A stretch of 64,000 bases of DNA from CAWBRT01 sp963832365 (GCA_963832365.1 CAWHUL010000007.1:52257-116256), one strand, 5' to 3'; numbered from the stretch's first letter, positions 8,838 through 18,955 are shown. Notes: generated by a model from the letters alone, not told the origin. Program-made: numbers and translations.

Positions 8838-8986
8838 CCACGGCAAATTCATCCGATCTTCCGGCGACTCGAGAGTTTCACTGAAGACTTTGCTGTGCAC
8901 GGCCATCAAGGATGCGGGCCTGGATACTCCGGCCTAGACTGCTTGCAACCTTGTCTGCAGAGCTAGAATATTGCCGGAGGCGCGCT

Positions 8987-9334
8987 ATGGAGTTTCAGGC
9001 GTTTTCCTTCGGCTCCATCCGAATTGATGGCGTCACCTACGAGCACGACGTTGTGATCGAGGGAGGCGTCGTGCGTAAGCGCAGGAAAAAGGCTTCCAAA
9101 AAGTACCGGGACGAATTCGGGCACACGCCCATTTCGGTTGAAGAAGAAATCCCTTGGAAATGCAAGCGCCTCGTGGTGGGCACGGGCACGGGTGCCTTGC
9201 CGGTCATGGACGAGGTGAAGCGCGAAGCCAAGCGGCGCAAAATCGAGCTCGTGGTTGTGCCCACGGAACGGGCAATCGAGTTGTTGGAGCAACACGCGGA
9301 CGATACCAACGCCATCCTGCATGTCACCTGTTGA
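8987..9334 (+). CDS. Mth938-like domain protein
   Basis: A 115-residue protein matching the Mth938/DUF498 family, related to mitochondrial NDUFAF3. Typical features are the start FGSIRIDGVTYEHDVVI, a basic RKRRKKASKK stretch, and the Rossmann-like part LVVGTGTGALPVMDEV followed by IELVVVPTERAIELL. The ATG at 8987 is supported by a GGAGG about 9 bases upstream; a longer frame would add an unrelated N-terminus. In bacteria the function is not settled. The eukaryotic relative helps assemble respiratory complex I. Confidence 0.8.
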   Translation: MEFQAFSFGSIRIDGVTYEHDVVIEGGVVRKRRKKASKKYRDEFGHTPISVEEEIPWKCKRLVVGTGTGALPVMDEVKREAKRRKIELVVVPTERAIELLEQHADDTNAILHVTC

Positions 9335-9633
9335 GAGTATTTTATTCGTTTACAAGTGTATTTGTGAACTGTTTGAAATGGGCGCGAAGTTCACGCGGAC
9401 GGCCAGTGGGTTCGACGTAGTCTATCCTGCTGACCGCGAAACCGATGGAAAGCGGTGCGAGTCGGTGTTGCGGTTGGATGTATACGGGTCATTGCAATTG
9501 CTGATCCGCTTTGGGTTAGTGACGCGCAGTTATAAGCCGGATGAGAAACAATCGCCTTCGCACTCCGTTCTCTCTCGTGTGATCGGCAAAAAAAATAGCG
9601 ATTGCTGCCCCAGTGTCACAGCTACCCGAATAA
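9335..9633. other. Intergenic region, no supported gene
   Basis: About 300 bases between convergent genes. A frame starting at 9378 (MGAKFTRTASGFDVVYPADRE) continues as an antisense shadow of the downstream basic-protein gene, so I do not call it. No terminator hairpin was identified. Confidence 0.3.
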
Positions 9634-9972
9634 CTATGCCGACTCAGCCTTTTTCACGGCTGCCCAACGTGCCCTCTGAGCCTCGGCCATCTTCTTTCTG
9701 GAGGCTGCGCTTACGGTACGGCGACCACTGGTCTTTTTCGCGGCGGGTTTTGCTGCCTTCTTACGCCTCGCTGCCCAGCGGGCCTTCATCATCGCCGATA
9801 ATCTTCTCCGGCCAGCGGGGGTTAGACCGCGTTTGTTCGCCTGGGGCGGAGCGGCTTTGGCGGCGGGATTGGTCGCCGTTGCAGTGCCGTCAAGTGATTC
9901 AAGGGCTGCAATGGCTTGGTTGATGCGGTTTAGCTCTGCCTTCAGGTCAGCGAGTATCGTGCGAGTATCCAT
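9634..9972 (-). CDS. Small basic Lys/Ala/Arg-rich protein, possible nucleoid-associated protein
   Basis: A 112-residue protein with a short coiled-coil N-terminus (MDTRTILADLKAELNRINQAIAALESL) and a long basic tail containing two related units: GLTPAGRRRLSAMMKARWAARRKK and TVSAASRKKMAEAQRARWAAVKKA. Such N-terminal coil plus repeated K/R-A-R-W units are common in small acidobacterial proteins and suggest DNA or RNA binding, although no experiment is known to me. The start at 9972 has AGGAGAA at ideal spacing. Confidence 0.7.
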   Translation of the reverse strand: MDTRTILADLKAELNRINQAIAALESLDGTATATNPAAKAAPPQANKRGLTPAGRRRLSAMMKARWAARRKKAAKPAAKKTSGRRTVSAASRKKMAEAQRARWAAVKKAESA

Positions 9973-10225
9973 GCATTCTCCTTGCGTGGAGATATTAACA
10001 ATAAGGTACCCGGTGAGCAAATCAAAGGAAGTAGTAATCTAGGCTTCCGAGGGAGCGGTTAGGGTCTGCTTCCTTTAGATTTCTGAAAATGAATAAAGAA
10101 GAGAGAAACAAAGAATAGAGAGAAGGTAGGGAGACGCTGCAAACCCTGTTTGCTGCGAAAACCTCGGATACGTTAACCGGTGGGCATAACCGATACGATC
10201 TCCGAAATACGAGTCGTCTACCTGC

Positions 10226-10991
10226 CTACTGCAATTCGACGATGATCGGGGCATGATCCGACGGCTTCTCCTGCGCCCGTGGTTCCATATCGATTTCGCA
10301 GCTTTTTAACCGTTCGGCCAACCTCGGTGACAGCAGGAAATGATCGATGCGGATGCCGCGATTATGCTCGAACGCCTGCCGGAAGTAATCCCAGAAGGTG
10401 AATTGCCCGCTCTCCCCTGGATGCAGCGACCGGAAGGCATCGGTGTAGCCAAGGCTGAGCAGTGCCTTGGTACCGCGCTCGCGGCTCCGGCTGGAACAGC
10501 GCGTCATAAATCCACGCTGAAGGTTTGTGACAATCGATATCCTCCGGAATGACGTTGAAGTCGCCCCCGATGAGTGCAGGCACGTTTTCTCTTTGCCAGG
10601 CGCTCATTTCCTTAATCAGTCGATCCATCCAAGCCAGCTTGTACGCAAATTTATCGCTCCCTACCGGATTGCCGTTCGGAAGATAAATATTGACCACGCG
10701 GATGCCCATGATCGTCGTTTCCAGAAACCGGGCATGACTGTCCGCCTCATCGCCGGCGAGCGTCGTGTTGATCGTCTCGATTGGATGGCGCGATAAAATC
10801 GCAACCCCGTTATACGCCTTCTGCGTCACCGCCACACTTTCATAGCCCAGATCTTCAAACGCCGTGGTCGGAAATTCCGTTCCCTTCAACTCTTGCAGCA
10901 GTAGCACATCCGGCTTGCGCGCCTTCAGCCACGCCTTGACATGCTCAAGCCGCGCACGAATCGAATTGACATTCCAGCTGGCGATTTTCAT
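10226..10991 (-). pseudogene. xth: Exodeoxyribonuclease III, one-base frameshift
   Basis: AP endonuclease/3'-5' exonuclease of base excision repair. The N-terminal part reads MKIASWNVNSIRARLEHVKAWL, LLQELKG, YNGVAILSR, VNIYLPNGN and GGDFNVIPEDIDCH. The C-terminal part in another frame reads LGYTDAFRSLHP, FTFWDYFR, RIDHFLLSP and KPSDHAPIIVEL. Together these cover all catalytic blocks of the family. One base too many near 10488 separates the frames; removing it gives 254 residues, the normal length. The ATG at 10991 is preferred over one 9 bases upstream because GGAG lies 9 bases before it. A single-copy repair gene broken at one base suggests sequence error. Confidence 0.85.
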
Positions 10992-11131
10992 TATTGTCAT
11001 CTCCGCGTCTGCGTGGTGCTTGAAGATTACTTCAACTGTACGACTCGCTTGACAGCCACGCTCGCCTCGGTATCGTTGGCATCAAAAGAAGCCGTAGCTT
11101 TATAAGGGAAAAAGCCCGACCTTCCGATTGA

Positions 11132-12174
11132 TCACGTCGAGAGCAGCACCTTCCCCTTCGAAAGTCGCGATTCAATTAAGCGGTGGGCGGCGGCGACGTC
11201 GCTTAGTGGGAAGATCTCGGAGATGGGAGGCTTAATCGCCCCTTCGCCGTACATTGCGAACAGACGTTCGACAATGCCGCGGAGATAGGGCTCCTGGTCC
11301 CAAAACAATAGGATCTGTACGCCCGAGAGGCCGCGGTTTTGCTCCATGAAGTAAAACGGGTGAAAAACTCCACCGCGTAGGAGGTCGCCGATAATCCTCG
11401 CCCATTCGCCAAGGCTAAACTGCGCCGGGGGTACGATTTGAGCCGCGCCGATTGTGACAGCATGCCCCCGGGTTGCAGGCAACGTATGCCTTTCCGAAGT
11501 CCATATCCGCCCAGCGAGTCGAGCACGAACTTCACTCCTTCACCATCGGTTAGCCCCTGTACCGCGGCTTCAAAATCTTCTCGCAGGTAGTTGATTCCGT
11601 GGTCGAGGCCGAACGACTTCGCATAGTCCAGTTTGGCATCGCTGCTTGCCGTCCCGTATACCGTCAGGCCATAGTGCTTCGCAATTTGCAATGCCGCAAT
11701 TCCGACTCCTCCAGCGACCGCCTGGATCAAGATGTCATCACCCGTGCGGATGCGCATAATTTCGACAAGCGAATGGTATGCGGTGATGTACACGGCGGGC
11801 AAGGCGGCGGCTTCCTGGAGCGTCATGCACCGAGGCAACTGGAAAACGTGCTCCTGCGGAACAACGAGTGCCTCCGTGTAACCACCGAACTCCGTCACCG
11901 CCATAACGGGGGTGCCGATGCCGATCTGCACGTCTGGGCCGACCTCGATTACCTCGCCGGAAACCTCGAAGCCGGGGCAGATCGGAAGTAGACCCGCCCA
12001 CTTGTAATATCCACGGCGGGCAATAATGTCGGCATAGTTGACGCCTATGAAGCGGACCCGGACGAGCACCTCGCCAGGAGTGAGTGCGCGTGGCCGGATG
12101 GCGTCCCACCCAAACACGTCAGGAGCGCCGAAGCGGCGGAAGAGCATACGGCGGTATTGTGGATGATCGATCAC
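11132..12174 (-). pseudogene. Quinone oxidoreductase-like MDR dehydrogenase, one-base frameshift
   Basis: NADPH-dependent quinone oxidoreductase-type member of the medium-chain dehydrogenase superfamily, without structural zinc. It shows the GroES-like domain (GEVLVRVRFIGVNYADIIARRG), an ITAYHSLVEI segment, the nucleotide-binding core ILIQAVAGGVGIAALQIAKHYG, and the helix GLDHGINYL. Near 11458 the reading changes frame: one missing G joins GGML to VTIGAAQ, after which the C-terminal domain continues to SKGKVLLST. The restored length is 347 residues, normal for the family. It lies alone on the minus strand. Confidence 0.8.
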
Positions 12175-12288
12175 GCCGCGAGATTACGCCTCACACGGCG
12201 GATCTGGCAACCGTCATTAGACTTATTACATTGCCGGTTGACGGAAAGTCCAGAGCGGTCGCTAACGGGCGTACTCGGGTCTCGTTCA

Positions 12289-12549
12289 TCACCGATCTTC
12301 CGATAATTGCCGGAATGACACCAGATCCCAAGACTTGTCAGGCGCCGAAGTTTGCTGTCGCAAAATATAAAGATTCCCATCGTCGGCGCGAACTTTGTAA
12401 AAGACATCCTGTGGCCCGTACCATTGATCGAGCACTTCCTCAACCATGTACTCGCGTCCATCAAGCCGAAAACGAACAGGGCGCTCGTCCGCCTTCCTTC
12501 TGGAATAGCAATCGACTTCCGGCTTCATTTCATTGGCATTGTCGCACAT
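12289..12549 (-). CDS. Small conserved hypothetical protein, copy 1 of 2
   Basis: An 86-residue protein with motifs EVDCYSRRKADERPVRF, EVLDQWYGPQDVFYKVRAD and GNLYILRQQTSAPDKSWDL. It probably folds as a small beta domain. A close copy lies at 29722-29970 on the same strand, and the DNA is similar throughout, including 3' flanking bases, so the copies arose by a fairly recent duplication. I recognise similar proteins as frequent hypotheticals in Acidobacteriota. Start sites are ambiguous (ATG at 12549 or 12528). The neighbours are unrelated. Confidence 0.65.
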   Translation of the reverse strand: MCDNANEMKPEVDCYSRRKADERPVRFRLDGREYMVEEVLDQWYGPQDVFYKVRADDGNLYILRQQTSAPDKSWDLVSFRQLSEDR

Positions 12550-12721
12550 GCTGCTCAAACTCAGCCTTGCTGGCGCTCGTGCATTCTTCTTACCATCTTC
12601 TGCTGTGGAAACGAGAGTGGTTTTCCAGCATCCTGCTAAGGCCGCGATTGCCTGCGGTGGAGAGCGGTAGTTCTTGCCGGCAACACGAAGATTTGATGAA
12701 GTGACAGGAAAGCCAGATGCT

Positions 12722-13537
12722 TCACTGAGCGGTCCAGCCGCCATCCACAACGAGGCTGGTACCAGTTATCAGCGAAGCGGCGGGAGAAACCAAAAACAGG
12801 ATTGCTGTTGTAACTTCGTTTAGTTGACCCAGCCGGCCGAGCGGAATCCGTTGTAGCACCCAATTCCTGAAGTTTGTGTCACGAAAGAACGGAGCTGTCA
12901 TCGGCGTCTCCAGAAAAGTAGGTGCAATCGAGTTGACGCGGATGTTTTCGGGCGCAAGTTCCACCGCCATTGCTTTCGTCAGCCCCTCGACCGCGTGCTT
13001 GGTCAGGCAGTAGACGGTTCGCCGGGGTGCGCCAACATGCCCCATTTGCGAAGTAACATTGACGACCGCGCCGCCAATCTCGCGGCGATTCGGTGCTTCA
13101 AGCATCTTCCGAACCGCGGCTTGAGCCACCAAAAAGTTCGCTCGCAGATTAAGGTTGATCACTGTGTCCAGGTGCTCTTCGGAAACGTCGATGAACGGTT
13201 CGGGAATATTCATTCCGGCGTTGTTGATGAGAATATCCAACCGGGAAAGCTCCGTGATCATTTCACGCACTCGGTGTCCGTCGGTGACATCGCAGGCGAG
13301 TGCGGACGCGTGCCCGCCGCTCACCTGGATGTTGTTCACCACTTGCTCCAGATCCGAAGTAGTTCGGCTCATTACAACTACATGGGCTCCCGCTTTGGCA
13401 AGGGTGCAAGCGGCGGCTGCGCCAATACCGCGGCCCCCGCCTGTCACCAAAACTGTCAGCCCATCCAGCCGCAGATGAATAGAACCCGGACCGCCGACAT
13501 ATTTCATTTCTTCTCCGCCGCCAACTCCGCCATTCAT
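12722..13537 (-). CDS. SDR family NAD(P)-dependent oxidoreductase
   Basis: Short-chain dehydrogenase/reductase of 271 residues. The cofactor motif TGGGRGIG, the NNAG strand motif, the catalytic Ser in VNVTSQMG and the YCLTKHA (Tyr-x-x-x-Lys) pair are all present. The C-terminus ends GTSLVVDGGWTAQ as in classical SDRs. The start at 13537 follows GAGGTG at proper spacing and lies only 5 bases after the stop of the HisD-like gene. It is the last gene of the catabolic operon that also encodes an ABC importer and two other dehydrogenases, so it likely oxidises or reduces a hydroxyl/keto intermediate of the imported compound. The substrate cannot be read from sequence. Confidence 0.88.
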   Translation of the reverse strand: MNGGVGGGEEMKYVGGPGSIHLRLDGLTVLVTGGGRGIGAAAACTLAKAGAHVVVMSRTTSDLEQVVNNIQVSGGHASALACDVTDGHRVREMITELSRLDILINNAGMNIPEPFIDVSEEHLDTVINLNLRANFLVAQAAVRKMLEAPNRREIGGAVVNVTSQMGHVGAPRRTVYCLTKHAVEGLTKAMAVELAPENIRVNSIAPTFLETPMTAPFFRDTNFRNWVLQRIPLGRLGQLNEVTTAILFLVSPAASLITGTSLVVDGGWTAQ

Positions 13538-13542
13538 CTGCT

Positions 13543-14838
13543 TCACCTCGCAACGGGCTTCTGGATGAGCTTTCCGTATTTCTCTTTTCTTACCTTGCAC
13601 GAGATTCCATGGGCGAGCATATTCTCGTAGTTGCAGGCCCGCTCGCAGACATCGGCGATCTTGTACGAGGCTTCCTTGGTGGCGTACTGGTAGGTCACGG
13701 TCTTGACGAACTTGCCGACCGACAGTCCGCCGGTGTAGCGGGCGGCGCCCATAGTGGGCAGCACGTGATTGGTGCCGATGGTCTTGTCGCCATAGGCCAC
13801 CGTGGTCTCCTCGCCCAGGAACACCGAACCATAGTTGCGGCAGTGGTCGAGGTAGTACTTCCAGTCCTTGGTCTGCACTTCCAGATGCTCGGGAGCCCAC
13901 TCGTCGCTGGCCTTAACCGCCTCATCTGGCGAGCTGACGACGATGACATCCCCGTTGTCGCGCCAGGCGACGCTGGCGATGTCGCGCGTGGGAAGATCGA
14001 TCAATTGCCGGTCCACTTCCTTCATGACTGCCTGCGCCATCTTCTTGTCGAGCGAGATCAGGCACTGGCGCGCATTGGGATCGTGCTCCGCCTGGCCGAG
14101 CAGGTCGGCAGCCACGATCAAGGGATCGGCGGTCTCATCGACGATCACCAGGATTTCCGTCGGCCCCGCCAGCAGGTCGATACCGACCGTGCCGTATATC
14201 TGTTTCTTAGCTTCGGCTACGTACTTGTTGCCGGCACCGGCTATGACTTCGACCGGGGCCAGGCCTTCCATGCCGTAAGCCATGGCGGCCAGGGCGTAAA
14301 CGCCACCCATGCAATAGACCTCATCGGCTCCGCCGGCAACCATGGAATAGAGCGTGGCCGGCCACAGCCCCTGCCCCTTGTTGGGAGGCGAGCAGGCAAC
14401 GACGCGCTTCACCCCGGCAACCTTGGGCGTGATCACAGTCATGTGCGCGGAACCCAGCATCGGGTAGCGGCCGCCGGGAACATAGGCGCCGCTGGAGGCC
14501 ACCGGAATGACCTTCTGCCCCAGATGCACGCCGGGAAGAGTCTCCGCCTCGAAGTCGACCAGCCGCTTCATTTGCTCCTTGGCGAAGTTCCTGATCTGCG
14601 CCTGGCAGAAGTCGATGTCTTCGACCTCGCTCACCGGCAATTGTTTCTTCGCCGCGCGCATCTCGTCCGGCGAGAGCTTGAAGCTTTTCGGTTCCCATTT
14701 GTCGAAGGTCTTGGCGTAGTAGCGGACCGCCGCTTCGCCTTCTTTATTGACCTTGTATAGGATTTCCCGCACGGCGTCTTGTACCGCGCGTATATCCTCT
14801 TCCGGTTTCTCTTTTGCCTTTTTCAGATATTCAGCCAC
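13543..14838 (-). CDS. HisD-like dehydrogenase (histidinol dehydrogenase family; possibly sulfopropanediol-type)
   Basis: A 431-residue member of the histidinol dehydrogenase family, which oxidises a primary alcohol through the aldehyde to the acid with two NAD. The GTG at 14838 is chosen because AGGAGGAAC lies just upstream. Key motifs are ASSGAYVPGGRYPMLGSA, GGADEVYCMGG, AGAGNKYVAEAKK, DLLAGPTEILV, LLGQAEHDPNA, WAPEHLEV and TNHVLPT. No other histidine biosynthesis gene is nearby. It sits with an SDR, a zinc dehydrogenase and an ABC importer, as HisD homologues do in catabolic loci such as the HpsN-HpsO-HpsP set for dihydroxypropanesulfonate. A role in small polyol or sulfonate oxidation is therefore more likely than histidine synthesis. 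Confidence 0.85.
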   Translation of the reverse strand: MAEYLKKAKEKPEEDIRAVQDAVREILYKVNKEGEAAVRYYAKTFDKWEPKSFKLSPDEMRAAKKQLPVSEVEDIDFCQAQIRNFAKEQMKRLVDFEAETLPGVHLGQKVIPVASSGAYVPGGRYPMLGSAHMTVITPKVAGVKRVVACSPPNKGQGLWPATLYSMVAGGADEVYCMGGVYALAAMAYGMEGLAPVEVIAGAGNKYVAEAKKQIYGTVGIDLLAGPTEILVIVDETADPLIVAADLLGQAEHDPNARQCLISLDKKMAQAVMKEVDRQLIDLPTRDIASVAWRDNGDVIVVSSPDEAVKASDEWAPEHLEVQTKDWKYYLDHCRNYGSVFLGEETTVAYGDKTIGTNHVLPTMGAARYTGGLSVGKFVKTVTYQYATKEASYKIADVCERACNYENMLAHGISCKVRKEKYGKLIQKPVAR

Positions 14839-15156
14839 GGTGTTCCTCCTTTGATCGAAACCTTCATTCACTCAAGTACGGCGAAAATGGAATGGCAGGC
14901 CTCCGGACACTGTCGGCTACATCGAACGTACCGGCACACCGGGACATCGGTATTCCATTTCCGGTTGACCCACATGTCAAGGACAACAACCTTGGCTGCA
15001 CCCAGTCACTCAGTGCGAGACGGACACGGGTTGCGTGCGGCGCACCGTTATAGATCAGATCTTCGCCGGGGCCGCCAAGCTTCTTAACGACCACCGACTG
15101 AAAACCGGCGGGTTTACAGTGCGACTGAAATTCGCGAGTTGCGGCTGGAAGCCGCC
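14839..15156. other. Intergenic gap inside the catabolic operon
   Basis: About 320 bases between the small gene at 15157 and the HisD-like gene. A minus-strand frame (VVVKKLGGPGEDLIYNGAPH) is open here and might be the displaced continuation of the small gene at 15157, but no family is recognised and the join cannot be placed. Otherwise nothing is supported. Confidence 0.3.
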
Positions 15157-15339
15157 TTACGGGCTCCCCCTACAAGCCGGCCCAAGGCTCCGGGGATGCC
15201 CGGTAATCTTGAATATCTCCGCGTCTTCGTCCCATCGCTGGTTTTCGATGTACTCCATGATCGTCTTCTCGTCCGCCGCGCCATTGCGTAAATCGATCCA
15301 GACTCCCTTCTCAACAATTTCTCGCATGTACAAAACCAT
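15157..15339 (-). CDS. Small hypothetical protein directly after the zinc dehydrogenase
   Basis: A 60-residue frame whose ATG follows the TAG stop of the zinc dehydrogenase with no gap (TAGATGG), an arrangement that suggests coupling. The sequence MVLYMREIVEKGVWIDLR, then ADEKTIMEYIENQRWDEDAE, then IFKITGHP looks like a genuine protein segment. It ends in a less protein-like tail (RSLGPACRGSP), so it may be the front of a longer, frameshifted gene. No family is recognised. Confidence 0.4.
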   Translation of the reverse strand: MVLYMREIVEKGVWIDLRNGAADEKTIMEYIENQRWDEDAEIFKITGHPRSLGPACRGSP

Positions 15340-16359
15340 CTATGGGTGAACGATAATCTTAACTGCCATAGTATTGGGATCGGCCAGCATTTCCAGCGCG
15401 CTGTGGACGCCTTCCAAATCGACGTGGTGAGTAATCAGCTTTCTTAAATCGGCTGTGCGCTTCTCCAGAATCTTTATCGCTGTCTTGAAATCCTCGCCAG
15501 TATAGTAAATGCTGCCCTTGAGTTCGACCTCCTCCTGCAGCAGATTCATATCGAAGGTGATCGGCTCGGTGAACAGCGCTATGACGATAATCGTTCCTCC
15601 ACGCTTCACCAGCCGCAAGGCCTGATTGAGCACGTGGGGAGAGGTGAAAGCCACCAGGACGACGTCAGCGCCGTTGGGAGCAAACGACCTGACCGTCTCC
15701 TGCACCGGAACCTCGTCCGCTTTGATCGGCACCAGGCCCAGAGCGCCGGCCAACTCCAGGCGGTACCGGTTAATATCGGTGCAATAAACGGGCTTGGCTC
15801 CAGCGGCCTGCGCCGCGACTCCCGCCAGCAGGCCAATAGTCCCCCCGCCCAGGACAACGCACACTGACCCTCTCTTCATGTGCGCAATGCGGACTGCGTG
15901 CGCACTTACGGCCAGTGGCTCTGCCAGCACGGCCGTGTCGTAATCCAGTGTCTTGGGCAGCTTATGCGCGTGCTCTTCCTGAATAACGAAATATTCGGCG
16001 AAAGTTCCCATCCAGCCGCGAAGGCCGGCGGCTGTTCTTTCCCGGCACAGGTTGTAGCGCCCGCTGCGGCAGTGTTCGCACTTGCCGCACAGCTTGAGCG
16101 GCTCGACAGCGATCCTGTCGCCCACCTTCAGGCCTTTGACCTTGCGGCCCAGCTGGACCACTTCCCCAGAGGCCTCGTGGCCCAAGATCATGGGCGGCTT
16201 GCGGAACGGATGGGTCCCGTGAAACGCGTGCAAGTCGGAGCCGCAAACGCCGGCAGAGTTCACTTTAACCAGAACGCTCTGCTGGTCGAATTCAGGGATG
16301 TCGAATTCCTTTACCTCGACCTTATGAATTTGCGATAGAAACCCTGTCTTCATCTGCAT
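15340..16359 (-). CDS. Zinc-dependent alcohol dehydrogenase (MDR; sorbitol/threonine dehydrogenase-like)
   Basis: A 339-residue zinc alcohol/polyol dehydrogenase. The catalytic zinc site is seen in AGVCGSDLHAFHG and GHEASGEV, and the structural zinc loop in CGKCEHCRSGRYNLC. The nucleotide-binding motif is VVLGGGTIGLLAGVAA followed by an acidic residue (CTDINRY), which favours NAD. The C-terminus shows SIYYTGEDFKTAIKILEK. It lies about 100 bases downstream of the fused ABC transporter gene and upstream of the HisD-like and SDR genes, all on the minus strand, so it is likely a first oxidation step for the imported solute. Confidence 0.88.
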   Translation of the reverse strand: MQMKTGFLSQIHKVEVKEFDIPEFDQQSVLVKVNSAGVCGSDLHAFHGTHPFRKPPMILGHEASGEVVQLGRKVKGLKVGDRIAVEPLKLCGKCEHCRSGRYNLCRERTAAGLRGWMGTFAEYFVIQEEHAHKLPKTLDYDTAVLAEPLAVSAHAVRIAHMKRGSVCVVLGGGTIGLLAGVAAQAAGAKPVYCTDINRYRLELAGALGLVPIKADEVPVQETVRSFAPNGADVVLVAFTSPHVLNQALRLVKRGGTIIVIALFTEPITFDMNLLQEEVELKGSIYYTGEDFKTAIKILEKRTADLRKLITHHVDLEGVHSALEMLADPNTMAVKIIVHP

Positions 16360-16461
16360 AAGCTCCGCTCTCCCGGCCAGATTATTGATACTTGTAGAAT
16401 CCGCGGCCGCTCTTCCGTCCCAACCAGCCGGCTTAGACCATCTTTGTAAACAGCGGGCCTT

Positions 16462-18955
16462 TTAAACGCCCAGCAATCGCAGTTGCAGTGCCTCATCCTG
16501 CCGCAAAGCCTCGGCATCTCCGGCATAGGCAATCTGGCCGCTCACCATCACGTAGGCACGGTCGGCCATTTGGAGAACGAGATCATTCTGCTCGACAATC
16601 AAAATGCTGGTGCGCCCGCGAAGCAGACTGATGGCCCGTACAACTTCGTTCACGATGGTGGGCGCCAGCCCTTCCAACGGCTCGTCAAGCAGCATAAGTT
16701 TTGTCGGTGCCATGAGGGCGCGGGCAATCGCCAACATCTGCAGTTCGCCGCCACTCAAGTTCTCTCCTTTTGAGGCCTGCAGCGTCTGCAGCCTGGGGAA
16801 AAGTTCAAACGCCTCCTCCACGCTGCTGCCGCCAGTACGCTGCGCCAGTTGCAGGTTGTTTAGCACCGTCAGGTTCGGAAAAATGCGGCGTCCCTCGGGA
16901 ACAATGGAGATGCCGTGACGGTTGATTCGATACGCGGGGCGCCCGCCTATTTGCCGGCCGGAAAACTCGATCGCACCTGCCATGGGTCTGAGCGTTCCGA
17001 TGATCGTCCGCAAGGTAGTGGTTTTGCCGACGCCATTGCGGCCGAGCAGGGCGACGATTTCTCCTTCACCAACCTCCAGATTTACGTTGCGGAGAACGGA
17101 ACTGCCCTCATAGCCGGCGACAACGTCCTTCAACTTGAGAAGTGGTGCCGCGGCCTTGCTCCGCGAAGCGCGGACGCCAGTCGTGATCCCTGTAGGAGCT
17201 GGCTTGCGCCCTAGATAGGCCGTGACGACCTCGGGCTGATTCATCACTTCCTGCGGCGCTCCTTGGGCGATCACTCGCCCTTGGTGCAAGATGGTGATCC
17301 GGTTAGAAATTGCCAGGACGCGATCGATATCATGTTCGATCAGCAGAATGCTGTGACGACCGGCAAGGCGCTGTATGAGAGCACTGACTCGCTCCCGGTC
17401 TTCGTGGCTGAGGCCAGCCAGCGGCTCGTCAAGAAGCAAAACCTCCGGCTCTGTGCCGATCGTGATGGCAATCTCCAGCAGACGTTGCTCGCCATGCGGT
17501 AGATCAACGGCAGTCTGATCCGCGTGTTCCGACAAGCCCATGGAGTCTAGAATGCTCCACGTGCGCGCATTTATTTCCTGATAGCTGTAGGCATTTCGCC
17601 AAAATGCAAAGCGGTGATTCGAGCGCGCTTGAACCGCGATCCGCACGTTCTCAAAGACCGTGAGGTTCTTGAAGATGCTCAAAATCTGGAACGAGCGGCC
17701 GAGCCCGGCATCGACGCGCTGGTTCGGCGGAAGAGCACCAATGTCGCGATTCTTGAATAGGATCTGTCCTCCGTCGCGCGGCACTAGGCCCGTCACCATG
17801 TTGAAAAACGTGGTTTTGCCTGCTCCGTTGGGACCGATAAGACTATAGATTTCCCCTTGCCTCAGTTCCAGATTAATGCCATCGGCTACCACCAGATGTC
17901 CGAACTGCTTGGACAGTGATCGTACCGACAGCACAGGCTGGTCGTCTTTGCCCGCGGAGCGGTCGTTCTCCGGCGCAGCCACCGTCTGGGGTCGCGGGGG
18001 CAGGATTGTGCGGGTAAGGTTCCAGCGAGGACCTCGGCGCAGACGGGCAAAAATTCCCGAGAGACCTTCGGGCGAAAGCAGGATGAAGCCGATGAGCACC
18101 GCGCCGAAAAACAAGCCACCAGTGCTCCGTATAGGAGCTGAGCTGATCGCGGAGCAGGATGAAACCAAGAGCCCCCCAAAGCGGCCCCAGGAAGTGATGC
18201 ATGCCGCCGAGAACAGTCATCAACACAGGATCGCCAGCGTTCTGCCAGCTCATGACGTCCGCGTAAACGCCTTTGATGAGGAATGTGAGCAGGCTCCCGG
18301 CCAGTCCCATGAAGGTGGCTGAGAAGACGAACGCGACGAATTTGTAACGATGCGTGTTATATCCCAGGCATCGGGCGCGTTGCTCGTTCTCGCGGATCGC
18401 TTGTAGTACCCGGCCGAACGGCGAATGGACGATTCGCCACAAGAGGTAAATGGCGATGATGACAACGAATGAACAAAAAGCGTGAAAGGCTAGATTACTT
18501 TCCAGACCGGGGCGCGACATCCCCTGCAGCCCATTCTCGCCGCCTGTCACCGGAGTCCACTGGAAGGCAATTTCGTAAAATAACTGCGTGAAGGCAAGCG
18601 TGAGAAGGGAGAAGTACAGACCGCGGCGCCGCAGAATAAGCGCGCCCAACGCCACGCTCGTGACGGCGGCGGTCAGCGTCCCCAGCACCACCGCAACATA
18701 AACGTTAGACGCCAGATGAAGCTGCGCTAAGCCGGCGCCGTAAGCAGCTATGCCGAAATAGGCTGACGGACCGAATGAGACCAGGCCGGTATAGCCCAGC
18801 AGCAGGTTGTATCCGACGCCGTAGAGGGTGTAGAGAACAATCTCCGTTCCCAAACTGACCGTTGAGCCAATCCGCGGCAGCACAAAAGGCAGGAGCGCAA
18901 AGACCACGGTGAGGATAAATACTGGATGGGTGACGACTCGCCGCAGAGTCTTCAT
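16462..18955 (-). CDS. Fused branched-chain-type ABC transporter: LivM permease + LivG ATPase + LivF ATPase (one-base frameshift)
   Basis: A single continuous gene of about 830 residues after removal of one T from a run of five (18107-18111). The N-terminal part is a LivM permease with about 8-9 membrane spans (GYTGLVSFGPSAYFGIAAYG, RENEQRARCLGYNTHRYK, GGMHHFLGPLWGALG). A short linker leads to a LivG ATPase (IGPNGAGKTT, LPHGEQRLLEIA, LLLDEPLAGL). A further linker of about 20 residues, without a start codon at a ribosome site, leads to a LivF ATPase (LLGRNGVGKTT, LSGGELQMLAIARAL, LLDEPLEGL). Both ATPases keep their Walker, signature and H-loop parts. The ATG at 18955 overlaps the livH stop (ATGA). 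LivM-LivG fusions are known; a three-way fusion is unusual. Confidence 0.85.

Noticed and set aside
9255..9923. 222-codon plus-strand frame across 9.3-9.9 kb
   Set aside because: It starts inside the Mth938 gene and ends as antisense of the basic protein at 9634; no independent coding signal.
12722..13900. SDR gene taken as the full 392-codon open frame
   Set aside because: The first 120 codons are an out-of-frame shadow of the HisD-like gene; the SDR starts at 13537 behind GAGGTG.
13609..14760. Long plus-strand frame (383 codons) opposite the HisD-like gene
   Set aside because: Antisense shadow with His/Asp/Gly-rich translation; the minus-strand protein matches a known family over its whole length.
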